Part shown: positions 16,919-24,447 of the stretch, piece after piece
Numbering within the stretch: the stretch's first letter is position 1
Layout: each line of letters opens with the position of its first letter
NCBI GenBank assembly: GCA_023433705.1
Contig: JAEYUC010000106.1
Location: forward strand, 1-64,000
Direction of reading: 5' to 3'
DNA: 64,000 nt
DNA from: Pseudomonadota bacterium
Lineage (GTDB): Bacteria; Pseudomonadota; Gammaproteobacteria; Steroidobacterales; Steroidobacteraceae
The notes under the pieces: model-generated
The model's input: the letters and a program-made list of their open reading frames with translations, nothing else
What the model was told of the DNA's origin: nothing
The model's database searches: none
Translations under genes and position numbers: made by a program

Positions 16919-17857
16919 ATGCCAGGTTTGGTCAGCACGTCGTCATTCACCGAACTCGCGGCGGAACTGGATAGCGCCGTGGCGTGGTTCGAACGCATGG
17001 GTGTCGACACCAGAAAGTCCCGCTTGGGAAGGTATGTCGACAGCATTGCGCGGCTGGTCAGGGCGCATGCAACCCAAAACTTCGACAATATTGCTGACAA
17101 CGATCAAGCGATAAAGACTGCGTTGTATGAGGCGAATGAGTTCATAACTATCTACCGCCGTCTGAGCGCCGCACAATACGACGATACCGTTCGCGGTCGA
17201 ATTGCGCGGATTGCTTCGGGGCCGGAGCACTACACTGATGAAACGCCGGACGCGGCGAATTCGGCGCGGAACTACGCGTTCGAATTGCTCGTCATGGATC
17301 GGCTAGTCGGTGGCGGTCTAGCTCTGGCGGACGGTGTCGGATCGGATACGGCTGTGATTGCCGACAATCGAATTGTCGCCATTGAGTGCAAACGCCTGAT
17401 GTCGGATCGCGGGACAGAAAGGCGATTTAAGGACGCTCAAAAGCAATTGAAACGCAGGTATGCAAACGCAACCCGACCTGGGATGCGCGGCCTAATCGGT
17501 ATTGACATCACTAGGGCTGTTAACCCCAATTTTGGGATAATCCGTCTTGAGGACTCGAACATTGGCGCTGTCATGCGCGACACGATGGCGGGATTTGTAG
17601 ATGTACATCGGCCCACCTTGACGTATGCCATCGGCACAAAAACGGTCGCGGCGCTTCTGCGGCTAAGTTTGTTGGCGGTGCTCAAGACAGAAAAGAGCCT
17701 TGTCACGTATTGCCAGCACTATCTTCTTTGCCCACTGGGAAACCTCTCAGCGTTGGACCGACGCGTCACCGATGCAATCGGCAAAGCTATTGCGAACGCC
17801 GTTGAAGACGACCACGACATCGGACCAACTCTGAATGCAACCAAAATTCAAAACTAG
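16919..17857 (+). CDS. PD-(D/E)XK-like nuclease (third of three-gene operon)
   Basis: A 312-residue protein. The N-terminal 110 residues are helical (TELAAELDSAVAWFERMGVD). The nuclease core is NYAFELLVMDRLVGGG, then GSDTAVIADNRIVAIECKRL: Glu122, Asp143 and Glu156-x-Lys158 form a textbook restriction-type active site. A longer GTG start at 16871 would overlap the upstream gene by 38 bases; I prefer ATG 16919, 10 bases after the previous stop. With its two upstream partners it forms a compact operon of three different nuclease-like proteins. No methyltransferase or helicase is present. Confidence 0.65.
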   Translation: MPGLVSTSSFTELAAELDSAVAWFERMGVDTRKSRLGRYVDSIARLVRAHATQNFDNIADNDQAIKTALYEANEFITIYRRLSAAQYDDTVRGRIARIASGPEHYTDETPDAANSARNYAFELLVMDRLVGGGLALADGVGSDTAVIADNRIVAIECKRLMSDRGTERRFKDAQKQLKRRYANATRPGMRGLIGIDITRAVNPNFGIIRLEDSNIGAVMRDTMAGFVDVHRPTLTYAIGTKTVAALLRLSLLAVLKTEKSLVTYCQHYLLCPLGNLSALDRRVTDAIGKAIANAVEDDHDIGPTLNATKIQN

Positions 17858-18067
17858 CTAGGATTGCCTTTGGCCATGGTGCACGGATATCACCTGAATG
17901 TATGGCGCTCAGCCATTGCAGCCAGGTGTCGCGATGTACGCCGGGCGGGAACCGGCGGCAGATTTCAGTTGCAATTAAGAATGCCGCCGCTTCGCGCATG
18001 CATTGATTCTCAGCCCTGCTGGCGTGAGTATCTTGTGGAGAAATCATTGCAAACAGCCAGATATCCG

Positions 18068-18310
18068 CTAACGACTCCCCCGATAACCTCGAGGTTTCGG
18101 AGTGTTAGTCGCGGTCAACTCGCACTCCCCCCGGGAGTTGCACCTCGAACAGCGCATCCGAGCTGCAATTTCGGTTAACGGTGTTTCCCACCCCACCAGC
18201 TTGGCGAGCGCGTGCGGGTCGGTGGTGCGATCGTGTTTGCACCTGCGGCAGTGGATCCGAAGGGTGTAGTCGGCAAAGCGGTCCGAAAGCTTCGTGATGG
18301 GCGCGGGCAT
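18068..18310 (-). CDS. Small double-CxxC zinc-ribbon protein
   Basis: An 80-residue protein on the opposite strand to its neighbours. Two CxxC pairs (IHCRRCKH and MRCSRCNS) about 30 residues apart form a zinc ribbon, and the linker DPHALAKLVGWETPLTEIAAR resembles an HTH-like helix pair. This pattern is common in short conserved hypothetical proteins of Proteobacteria. The frame is open to 18532 upstream, but the family-like part begins at ATG 18310. It lies between two plus-strand modules. Function unknown, possibly nucleic-acid binding. Confidence 0.55.
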   Translation of the reverse strand: MPAPITKLSDRFADYTLRIHCRRCKHDRTTDPHALAKLVGWETPLTEIAARMRCSRCNSRGECELTATNTPKPRGYRGSR

Positions 18311-18454
18311 GGGTTCAACGATGCCGAGGCTGAGTTCGAGCGTCCATCCAGTCCGAAGTGAATCTCTCCACTGTATAGGTCGTGTCACGATAAGATTCTG
18401 CAGCAGCACCGGCCTTGTCGATGTCCCGCCCAAGTTTTCTATGGAGGTGAATCG

Positions 18455-19045
18455 ATGCTTCCAGATTTTCCCGAGACTAAGCGGTTGTTCACGCGCTTCT
18501 TCACGACCTACATGGATAAGCGCATGCGGCAAATATCGCCGTTCGGGATGATTGAGCCTCGTCGTATTTTCGAAGGACGGAGGATGCGGGTTACGCGTTC
18601 AGATGACACCAGCTCAGAATCCGACTTCATCCGGCAATCTGCCGTCATGGAAATAAAGACTTCGGAAATCCAGGATCTCACCTTCGAAAAGGTTCTCGAA
18701 AAGTTCAACGCTATGATCGTCGAGATGGCTGCTGGGCAAGCCAACCTGATACGTACTCGACTCGCAGAAGAGATACCGGAGAGCCAGAGTGTTGATGGGC
18801 GCGGTCGGAAATTTGATGCCCAAATGGTGATCGAAATGTACGACAGGATTCAGGTCGATTTTCATCCGGACGGTACGCCACACGAAATCTTTATCGACGG
18901 CCCGATCTGGACGCGCGAACGTCTCGCCGCAATCGATAATGAGTTCAACGAGAATCCGGACCTGAAGAGAAAGTTCGACGAGATGATGGCGAAGAAAAAG
19001 GAAGAATGGATTGCTAGAGAGAGTGATCGAAAATTGGTTGGATAA
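18455..19045 (+). CDS. Unrecognised protein, partner of the nuclease-like gene at 19011
   Basis: A 196-residue charged protein of unknown family. It begins MLPDFPETKRLFTRFFTTYM and ends with a lysine/glutamate-rich helix (KRKFDEMMAKKKEEWIARE). No catalytic motif is visible; residues 60-115 look like long helices (FEKVLEKFNAMIVEMAAGQ). Clear ribosome site TGGAGGTGA eight bases before the ATG. Its 3' end overlaps the start of the next gene by 35 bases, so the products are likely made together and may act as a pair. Confidence 0.6.
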   Translation: MLPDFPETKRLFTRFFTTYMDKRMRQISPFGMIEPRRIFEGRRMRVTRSDDTSSESDFIRQSAVMEIKTSEIQDLTFEKVLEKFNAMIVEMAAGQANLIRTRLAEEIPESQSVDGRGRKFDAQMVIEMYDRIQVDFHPDGTPHEIFIDGPIWTRERLAAIDNEFNENPDLKRKFDEMMAKKKEEWIARESDRKLVG

Positions 19046-20627
19046 TGCCGGTGAGCGCACGTACCAGCGTTGCTTTTGCCAGATGCTGGTCGGGCGCGAA
19101 TATCGAATTATTCACAACACCGAGCACACTCCGCTGGAGCATGGCAAGGATGTCATCGCCATTTCTCCGGACGGAAAGCTCGTTGGCTTTCAGCTGAAGG
19201 GAAATCCGGGAAAATCACTGAAGCCTGGGCAGTTCAACGAGATCAGAGGTCAGCTCGAACAGCTCGCCACGTACGGTCTCGGTTTGCCCGGATATGAAAA
19301 GCGCGTGCCAGAGGAATGCTATCTGGTTACAAACGGGGAGGTTGATGAGGCAGTTTCGATTGAAATTCAGCGCCTAAACGCGGCATTGGAGTCACGCGGG
19401 CATCCGCCGGAGAAAATTAAGGTCATCACGCGCGGCACGCTGTTGTCCTGGGCAAATAGTTTGGGTCTAGCGCTCTGGCCATCGGAAATTGAAGACTTCG
19501 GCAGCCTCGTCAAGATTCTCAACTACGACGGCACCGAAATTTTCCCGGCCGAAGTATTCGATCCACTCCTTCAAAACACGCTGCGATTTCAGCACGAAGT
19601 GCCAGCGCCCGAACTTCGACGCCGCGTTACTAGTGCTGCAATCATGACGGCAGTGGCGCTGAACTCATTCTCGCGGAAGCGCAATCACTACGCGGAAATT
19701 ACAGCGTGGACCATGTTTGCGACGTATTCCATCGCGGCTTGTGAGAAAAATGGCCACGACTTCAAGAAAGAGGCGGAAGAGGCCGTTCGGTGCGCGCGGG
19801 ACGCAATCTTCGGCCTGCTGGGTCAGCTTTGCGGGGAATTGCGGGACCGCCAGACGCTCGCCGAAGGCGACCCGTGGAGCGAGTTTGCATTCTATCGAGC
19901 GCGAGCGTTGCTGATATACGCGTTGATGGGAATTTACTGGATGTGGTCCGAGCGCGAAGGATGGAAAGATCCCGATCACAAGACGCTAATTGAAAGCGTG
20001 ATTCCTGCGCAGTTGCCTGCCAGCATTTGGGGTGAGGCGGCCGTGCCGCACTTTCTCACGTATATCTGGTATCGAAAACGCACGGCACCAGCACCTGCGC
20101 TGGACCAGCACCTTGCCTTCGTGTTGCGCGACATCATGAACAACAAGCTCAAGGAGGATGCCGAGCACTTAGCCTTCCCGTACTACGACATCGAATCGGT
20201 ATCACGTCACCAGTTTTCGGGGCTGCTCGAGTGTGAAGACCCGCTGGAACACGGTGGGTTCGCCGGTGCAAGTTACGTTTGTGAAACCCTCATGGTGTGT
20301 CTCGTGCGCGCGGGCTTGAAGGAAGCCTGTCAATTGCTATGGCCGAACTTCACCCGCATGACGCATCTGAAAACGATCCCGGATGATGCTTGGCGCTTTG
20401 CGCTGTATCGAATGGGAGAGATGGCTGCGGATGACACGAAGATATATCCGCGAACTATGCAGTGGGCAGAGCTGCAAGAGATCGCGAAAGAGCATGCGGG
20501 AGTCGAAGTGCCCCAGCAATTGAGAAGTGACGATCTCCTGCTGCTGCTGTTTGTGAATGTGTTTCCGTTCCGCGCATCCTTTTCAGCAGTCAAATACCTA
20601 GACAAGAAATTCAACGTCACCAACTAA
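19011..20627 (+). CDS. Mrr-like nuclease fused to a large helical domain
   Basis: A 538-residue protein. The first 180 residues look like a restriction-endonuclease fold of the Mrr type: HTPLEHGKDVIAISPDGK, then VGFQLKGN, giving Asp47 and Gln61-x-Lys63 (the Q-x-K variant). Residues from about 200 on are helical with many aromatic and acidic residues and no motif I know, a possible sensor or scaffold domain. TTG start within the upstream gene, preceded by AAGGAA; an in-frame GTG lies 12 bases on. The architecture fits a single-chain defence effector. Confidence 0.62.
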   Translation: MLERVIENWLDNAGERTYQRCFCQMLVGREYRIIHNTEHTPLEHGKDVIAISPDGKLVGFQLKGNPGKSLKPGQFNEIRGQLEQLATYGLGLPGYEKRVPEECYLVTNGEVDEAVSIEIQRLNAALESRGHPPEKIKVITRGTLLSWANSLGLALWPSEIEDFGSLVKILNYDGTEIFPAEVFDPLLQNTLRFQHEVPAPELRRRVTSAAIMTAVALNSFSRKRNHYAEITAWTMFATYSIAACEKNGHDFKKEAEEAVRCARDAIFGLLGQLCGELRDRQTLAEGDPWSEFAFYRARALLIYALMGIYWMWSEREGWKDPDHKTLIESVIPAQLPASIWGEAAVPHFLTYIWYRKRTAPAPALDQHLAFVLRDIMNNKLKEDAEHLAFPYYDIESVSRHQFSGLLECEDPLEHGGFAGASYVCETLMVCLVRAGLKEACQLLWPNFTRMTHLKTIPDDAWRFALYRMGEMAADDTKIYPRTMQWAELQEIAKEHAGVEVPQQLRSDDLLLLLFVNVFPFRASFSAVKYLDKKFNVTN

Positions 20628-20685
20628 TCGCCTTAGCAGGAATGCTAGGCGTTCGGCCCAAACGCGCAGTTGTTCAGGTGAGCAA

Positions 20686-21453
20686 ATGACAGCAATTGAA
20701 ATTGCTAGGGTGGTTACAACAAGGATGATCTTTCCGATCATCAACGGGCGAAAAACGGAGGCTGGTGTTCAAGGGCTTGGTTTCGCAGGAACAGGGTTTT
20801 TCATTAGCCCTCGTGGGCTGGCACTCACCGCAGCACACGTCATGCTGGCAAGGAACGACGCATCTGAAAAATGGGTCACACGTCCCGAGACCAGCATGGG
20901 ATGGGCATCTCGAATTGAGTGGAGTGTTTCTCTTCCGGGCTCAGACATCGCGGTAATTCGAGTTGGTCTTGATGAAGAACCACCCGGATTCGACGTGCAT
21001 TTCCGTGATCTGTTGTTGGGTGAGGACATTCAGACCATTGGCTTGGCGGAATGTGACATGGAGACTAGCGCAGATGGTGTGAGGTACATGCTCCAGCGCT
21101 GCGCACGCGGTTACATCAGTCACGGGAGAGATTCATGGGGTGCGGCCAGCTTTCCGTTGCCAGGAGGAATGAGTGGCTCACCGGCGTTGTCCTACGGGAA
21201 CGGTGTAGATCAGGTCGTCGGCGTATTCGTCGGTCAATCGCGTGGCGAAGTAATCGAAGATTTGCTGGAGGAGGTCATCGAAGCGGAGCAGGGAAACCGC
21301 GTCACGCGAGTTGAGCGGGTTTCACGCGTTGAGTATTTTGCTCGCGTTGATGTGCTGGCGAAGCACAGGAATTTCCGCGCTCCGCAGTTTGGAAGTCTGA
21401 CTCTCGCGGAATTGATTCGAGCCGAAGGCGGATCGGTCTGGCCTCGGACCTAA
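20686..21453 (+). CDS. Trypsin-like serine protease without signal peptide
   Basis: A 255-residue chymotrypsin-fold peptidase. The triad is visible: His51 in ALTAAHV, Asp87 in GSDIAVIRV, Ser163 in GGMSGSPA. The start lacks a signal peptide or membrane anchor, so it acts in the cytoplasm, unlike HtrA/Deg proteins. There is no PDZ domain. After the protease core there is a charged tail (LLEEVIEAEQGNRVTRVERV). It follows the Mrr-like gene by 58 bases, with a hairpin at 20629-20651 between them. Cytoplasmic trypsin-like proteases occur as parts of defence systems, where they cleave partner effectors. Confidence 0.72.
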   Translation: MTAIEIARVVTTRMIFPIINGRKTEAGVQGLGFAGTGFFISPRGLALTAAHVMLARNDASEKWVTRPETSMGWASRIEWSVSLPGSDIAVIRVGLDEEPPGFDVHFRDLLLGEDIQTIGLAECDMETSADGVRYMLQRCARGYISHGRDSWGAASFPLPGGMSGSPALSYGNGVDQVVGVFVGQSRGEVIEDLLEEVIEAEQGNRVTRVERVSRVEYFARVDVLAKHRNFRAPQFGSLTLAELIRAEGGSVWPRT

Positions 21454-21637
21454 CGATTACCCACGCATGTCGCCTTGGAAAGGCCTCCCAAGGGACGATC
21501 TGTGCATGTGGGGGGCGGTGAAATTTCCGGCCGAGCGCATGCAGAGCGCGCCTCTCAATCGAATTATCGTGTACCCAAGTTGGACCAAAACAGCTCCGGT
21601 GAGGTGTCTGTTACGCTGGGGAAACGTGGGGGTCGTC

Positions 21638-22105
21638 GTGAAACCAGGTCCAAGACCGCAATCGAGCATCTTGAGGCTGATACGTGGTGATCGGCATACG
21701 GAGCGGCTGAAAGACGACCGCCCGAAGGTGGACGCACCACCCGAAGTGCCCCCGGACTCCCGACTTACACCCGCAGAGCAGCGCCAATGGGACTGGCTGG
21801 TTAGGACTGTCTATCTACCGGGTGTCCACGGTGCCAGTGACGGCGCAGCATTTCTTCGCGTTGCGCGCCTGCTGGCACGCGTCAATGAAGTGGACGCGCG
21901 TATTGCCCAGCAAGGCCTGCTCATGAAAAGTCCAGTTACAGGAAAGCCGGAACTGCAGCCTTACACGCGACTGTCGCGTGATCTTTGGCAGCAATTGGGA
22001 GTTGCACTCAATGACCTGGGCATGTCACCTGGCGCGCGAGTGCGGCTTGCATCACCTCGGATAGGTGCGATGGACAACCCTAACGGCTGGGACGATATCG
22101 ACTGA
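21638..22105 (+). CDS. Phage terminase small subunit, P27 family
   Basis: A 155-residue protein. KPGPRPQSSILRLIRGDRH at the start and LTPAEQRQWDWLVRTVY ... DGAAFLRVARLLARVNEVD, then LMKSPVTGKPELQPYTRLSR are typical of the P27/HK97-type small terminase, which recognises the packaging site on phage DNA. GTG 21638 was chosen because the family starts there and GGGGG lies upstream; the frame continues back to 21467 with unrelated residues. No large-terminase gene follows, which is normal for PICI-type satellites that redirect a helper phage's packaging, and odd for a prophage remnant. Confidence 0.8.
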   Translation: MKPGPRPQSSILRLIRGDRHTERLKDDRPKVDAPPEVPPDSRLTPAEQRQWDWLVRTVYLPGVHGASDGAAFLRVARLLARVNEVDARIAQQGLLMKSPVTGKPELQPYTRLSRDLWQQLGVALNDLGMSPGARVRLASPRIGAMDNPNGWDDID

Positions 22106-22134
22106 CGATATCGCCCCAGCCTGTTAACGAAATT

Positions 22135-22623
22135 TCACCAAGGCAGGCGCGGCCCAGTCGGCCCTAAGCTGAATAGCTTGATAAGCCAGTTCAACTGGTC
22201 GTGCTCGGGACCGAATTTCTGCGCGGCTTCATCCTCACTCATCATTGCCCTGCGGCCGCCGGTGACCATCGTTTCTCTATTAAGGTTGATGGGCATCAAG
22301 CCCCACTCGTCTTGAATGGCGGGGTGCTTCGATGCCAAGCCCCATGCATTCTGATCGGCGACCGGGAAGACCGCCGCCCAAATGGTCAGGCCGCCCTTGT
22401 GCTCGCCAACGGCGTAAAGGCTCAGCAAGGTCTCTGGTCGTCGAAAGAGCACATCCAGGACAGCGGCAAAGATGCGCTCGTCATTGTCATCGTCCCAACG
22501 GATGGCGAATCGATGTTCGTATACGCCAGTGTCAGGACCGTGCTCAATTTTGATTGGCAAGGAGTAGATGGTCCACGGCAATGCAGGCCGCAGGTCGTGA
22601 ATAACACGCAATGGATAAGACAT
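22135..22623 (-). CDS. Unrecognised element protein
   Basis: A 162-residue protein of unknown family, convergent with the terminase gene. The start is supported by AGAGGAAC eight bases before the ATG. It looks globular with mixed alpha/beta character (YEHRFAIRWDDDNDERIFAAV, GLTIWAAVFPVADQNAWGL). No motif was recognised. The opposite frame is also open but lacks a ribosome site, so the minus strand was chosen. Confidence 0.5.
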   Translation of the reverse strand: MSYPLRVIHDLRPALPWTIYSLPIKIEHGPDTGVYEHRFAIRWDDDNDERIFAAVLDVLFRRPETLLSLYAVGEHKGGLTIWAAVFPVADQNAWGLASKHPAIQDEWGLMPINLNRETMVTGGRRAMMSEDEAAQKFGPEHDQLNWLIKLFSLGPTGPRLPW

Positions 22624-22849
22624 GAGATTGTTCCTCTGCTTTTTCGGGCTTGGACCGGCTTTCGGCCGGGCTGCACTGGAATCAGCTACAGCAAGAACAC
22701 TTGAACACGCTGGCCGGGGAATTTCAATCCCGCGAGTAATGCCGCCCGCGATTTTTCTTTACGGCGGAGAGCTGCAGGCGTAAGTTTTCCCCGTTCTCAC
22801 CTGGGCGACGGTGTTTCCGGTCCCGGCCTTCCAACGCGAGGAAATCGCA

Positions 22850-22948
22850 ATGGCCGCACCATCACCACCACCATCATCAGTCCGCCGCCGTCCACCACCA
22901 CGCGTGCGCCGGGCAATCCCACGACCCGGCAAGAGTTCGCCACCATGA
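22850..22948 (+). CDS. Short proline/arginine-rich leader-like peptide
   Basis: A 32-codon gene with a good ribosome site (CGAGGAAATCGC before ATG). The product starts MAAPSPPPSSVRRRPPPRV and ends KSSPP. Its stop overlaps the next start as ATGA (22945-22948), so translation is coupled to the downstream gene. It may be a real micro-protein or a translated leader whose proline runs stall ribosomes; I cannot decide. Confidence 0.4.
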   Translation: MAAPSPPPSSVRRRPPPRVRRAIPRPGKSSPP

Positions 22949-23388
22949 ACGGCGGTCTGGAAGAAGTGCTCCTGCGTGTCGTCGACGAGGTGTCCGACGC
23001 CGTGAAGCCGTGGCTCGCGCCTGCCGTTGAGTCCGAAGTAAAGCGCCAACTGTCTGCAGACCCTGCGTCGAATCCGGATGGCCCGCCAAAACGGGCAACG
23101 CGTACAGGGAGCGGGTTGCAGCTCACCCTTTCGGCGTGCGGGTTCGGGCCGAAGACGCGGACGCGCATCGCCGTGGAAGCCGTGACCGCCATCGATGGTG
23201 CACTGAGTGAACACCTTCAGGGTCTGGTCCGGGCGGAGATCTCACGACAGCGCCCGATTTCCGAACGCGCGCAAAAGGAATTCGACGAATGGGCTGCCGC
23301 AAGTCGTGAGCGTTCCGCGCGGTACAGCACGCTGGCCAGAATACGCGCGAATGGAAACAGACTTACAGCCGGAGCGAAGAGAACATGA
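22945..23388 (+). CDS. Small element protein, paralogue of the next gene
   Basis: A 147-residue helical protein. The N-terminal LEEVLLRVVDEVSDAVKPWL, then ESEVKRQLS, resembles that of the next gene (SVIEPIIESVRIRLPELVAAEVKRQLAEP), so the two are probably paralogous. The C-terminal half (AQKEFDEWAAASRERSARY) is a charged helix. It is coupled by ATGA overlaps to both the 22850 gene and the 23385 gene. Function unknown; its place next to the origin candidate and terminase could suit a satellite regulatory or packaging role. Confidence 0.5.
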   Translation: MNGGLEEVLLRVVDEVSDAVKPWLAPAVESEVKRQLSADPASNPDGPPKRATRTGSGLQLTLSACGFGPKTRTRIAVEAVTAIDGALSEHLQGLVRAEISRQRPISERAQKEFDEWAAASRERSARYSTLARIRANGNRLTAGAKRT

Positions 23389-23672
23389 ATCCCCGCAGCT
23401 TCGATCTCACCAGCGTGATTGAACCGATAATCGAGTCAGTCCGGATTCGCTTGCCGGAACTCGTCGCGGCCGAGGTGAAGAGGCAGTTGGCGGAGCCGGT
23501 GGTGACGGTGCCGAAGCTCACCGACGCGGAACTTCGCCAACGAAATGCCCTTCGGGCACAGGCAGGTTTGCCACTCCTTCCTGGTGTTGGCATGCCGGGA
23601 CGGCCCGGCGTTTCCGCTCGACCGCCTGATACTCGAACTGGGATCGCGGCGATTCGCGGGCGCAAGCCCTGA
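23385..23672 (+). CDS. Small element protein, paralogue of the previous gene
   Basis: A 95-residue protein sharing the N-terminal helix pattern E-x-x-x-x-x-x-E-V-K-R-Q-L with the preceding gene. The C-terminal half is proline/glycine-rich (LPLLPGVGMPGRPGVSARPP), unlike the partner. Start codon overlaps the previous stop (ATGA, 23385-23388); AGCGAAGAG upstream is a weak ribosome site. Family not recognised. Confidence 0.48.
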   Translation: MNPRSFDLTSVIEPIIESVRIRLPELVAAEVKRQLAEPVVTVPKLTDAELRQRNALRAQAGLPLLPGVGMPGRPGVSARPPDTRTGIAAIRGRKP

Positions 23673-23677
23673 GGGTT

Positions 23678-23989
23678 GTGACGATGGTCATGACCGCGCA
23701 CGACGCATTTACGTGCCTGCTGCTCGAGGGCGTGCCGTTGGAGCGCATAGCTGGATTGTCGAAGACTTGTCTGGCAGCGGTGCGGCTTTGGCACCAAGGC
23801 ATGGAGATACCCGCAGGCGCTGGTGCTCGCCTTGTTGTGGCAGCACGTGTTGTGGTGGCTCTCAAGAGTCGGCCACCAGCGGAGAACGGCAGAGGTGATG
23901 CCGATGACCTTGCTGCGTTCGCCAAGCGCTGGCTCGATCGCCATGCGGGCGAATTCACAGCACCTACACACTGTACGTGCGCCCGATAG
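23678..23989 (+). CDS. Small HTH-like element protein
   Basis: A 103-residue protein starting with GTG five bases after the preceding stop (ATG 23684 is an alternative). LLLEGVPLERIAGLSKTCLA followed by AVRLWHQG could be a helix-turn-helix. The end (HAGEFTAPTHCTCAR) has a CxC pair. Last gene of a four-gene operon pointing at the repeat-rich region at 24.2 kb. Function unknown. Confidence 0.42.
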   Translation: MTMVMTAHDAFTCLLLEGVPLERIAGLSKTCLAAVRLWHQGMEIPAGAGARLVVAARVVVALKSRPPAENGRGDADDLAAFAKRWLDRHAGEFTAPTHCTCAR

Positions 23990-24187
23990 TTTGCGGCGGT
24001 GGGCGGAGCACCCGTTGGCCGGTGAACAGAACTTTGGTCGCGTTCGACTTCGGTTCCAATGATCCCGCTGGCGACCTCTACCGCCCACCGTCCGCTCCTA
24101 TGTGCTGCGCGGCCCGTGGTGGGGATGGCGACTAGGTAGAGCGGCACAGGTGATCCTGCAGCCAGTCATCTGCACGCTGCAATCCAT

Positions 24188-24370
24188 GACACGGATTCCA
24201 GTCATTCCAATGCTTTCCAATAGAATGGATTGGAATAGCTAGACTCCCACGTCCGGTGCCCATTGCAGATTCCAGCATTCCAGTCCCCCTGTATGGGACT
24301 GGAATGCTGGAATGGGGTTCGGGAGTCCGGAACCTTCTAATAGAATGGTTTGGAATGGCTGGAATCGGCT
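24188..24370. repeat. GGAAT/ATTCC repeat cluster, putative replication origin
   Basis: Roughly ten GGAAT or ATTCC pentamers are packed into about 180 bases. Two longer near-repeats are visible: TCCAATAGAATGGATTGGAA (starting about 24218) and TCTAATAGAATGGTTTGGAA (starting about 24335). At the centre is a perfect 19-bp inverted repeat with a 7-base loop (24269-24287 / 24295-24313). Iterated short repeats beside the primase-helicase gene, in an otherwise gene-free stretch (23990-24447), are what a P4- or PICI-type satellite origin looks like. In the rest of that stretch I see nothing else. Confidence 0.55.
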
Positions 24371-24447
24371 GAACACCGTTGACGGCGCGGACACGGGCAC
24401 GCTGGTGATGCTCGCGAACACGTCGATCACGGGACGGTGACCCGGAC

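Noticed and set aside
17787..18047. Minus-strand 86-residue reading frame (EAAAFLIATEICRRFPPGVH).
   Set aside because: It overlaps the end of the third nuclease gene by 71 bases, has no clear ribosome site and no recognised family. Possible, but not supported.
20629..20651. Hairpin with one bulged base (CGCCTTAGCA / TGCTAGGCG) between the Mrr-like and protease genes.
   Set aside because: Could be a terminator or an attC-like fold, but it has no U-tract and no R boxes; too little to call as a feature.
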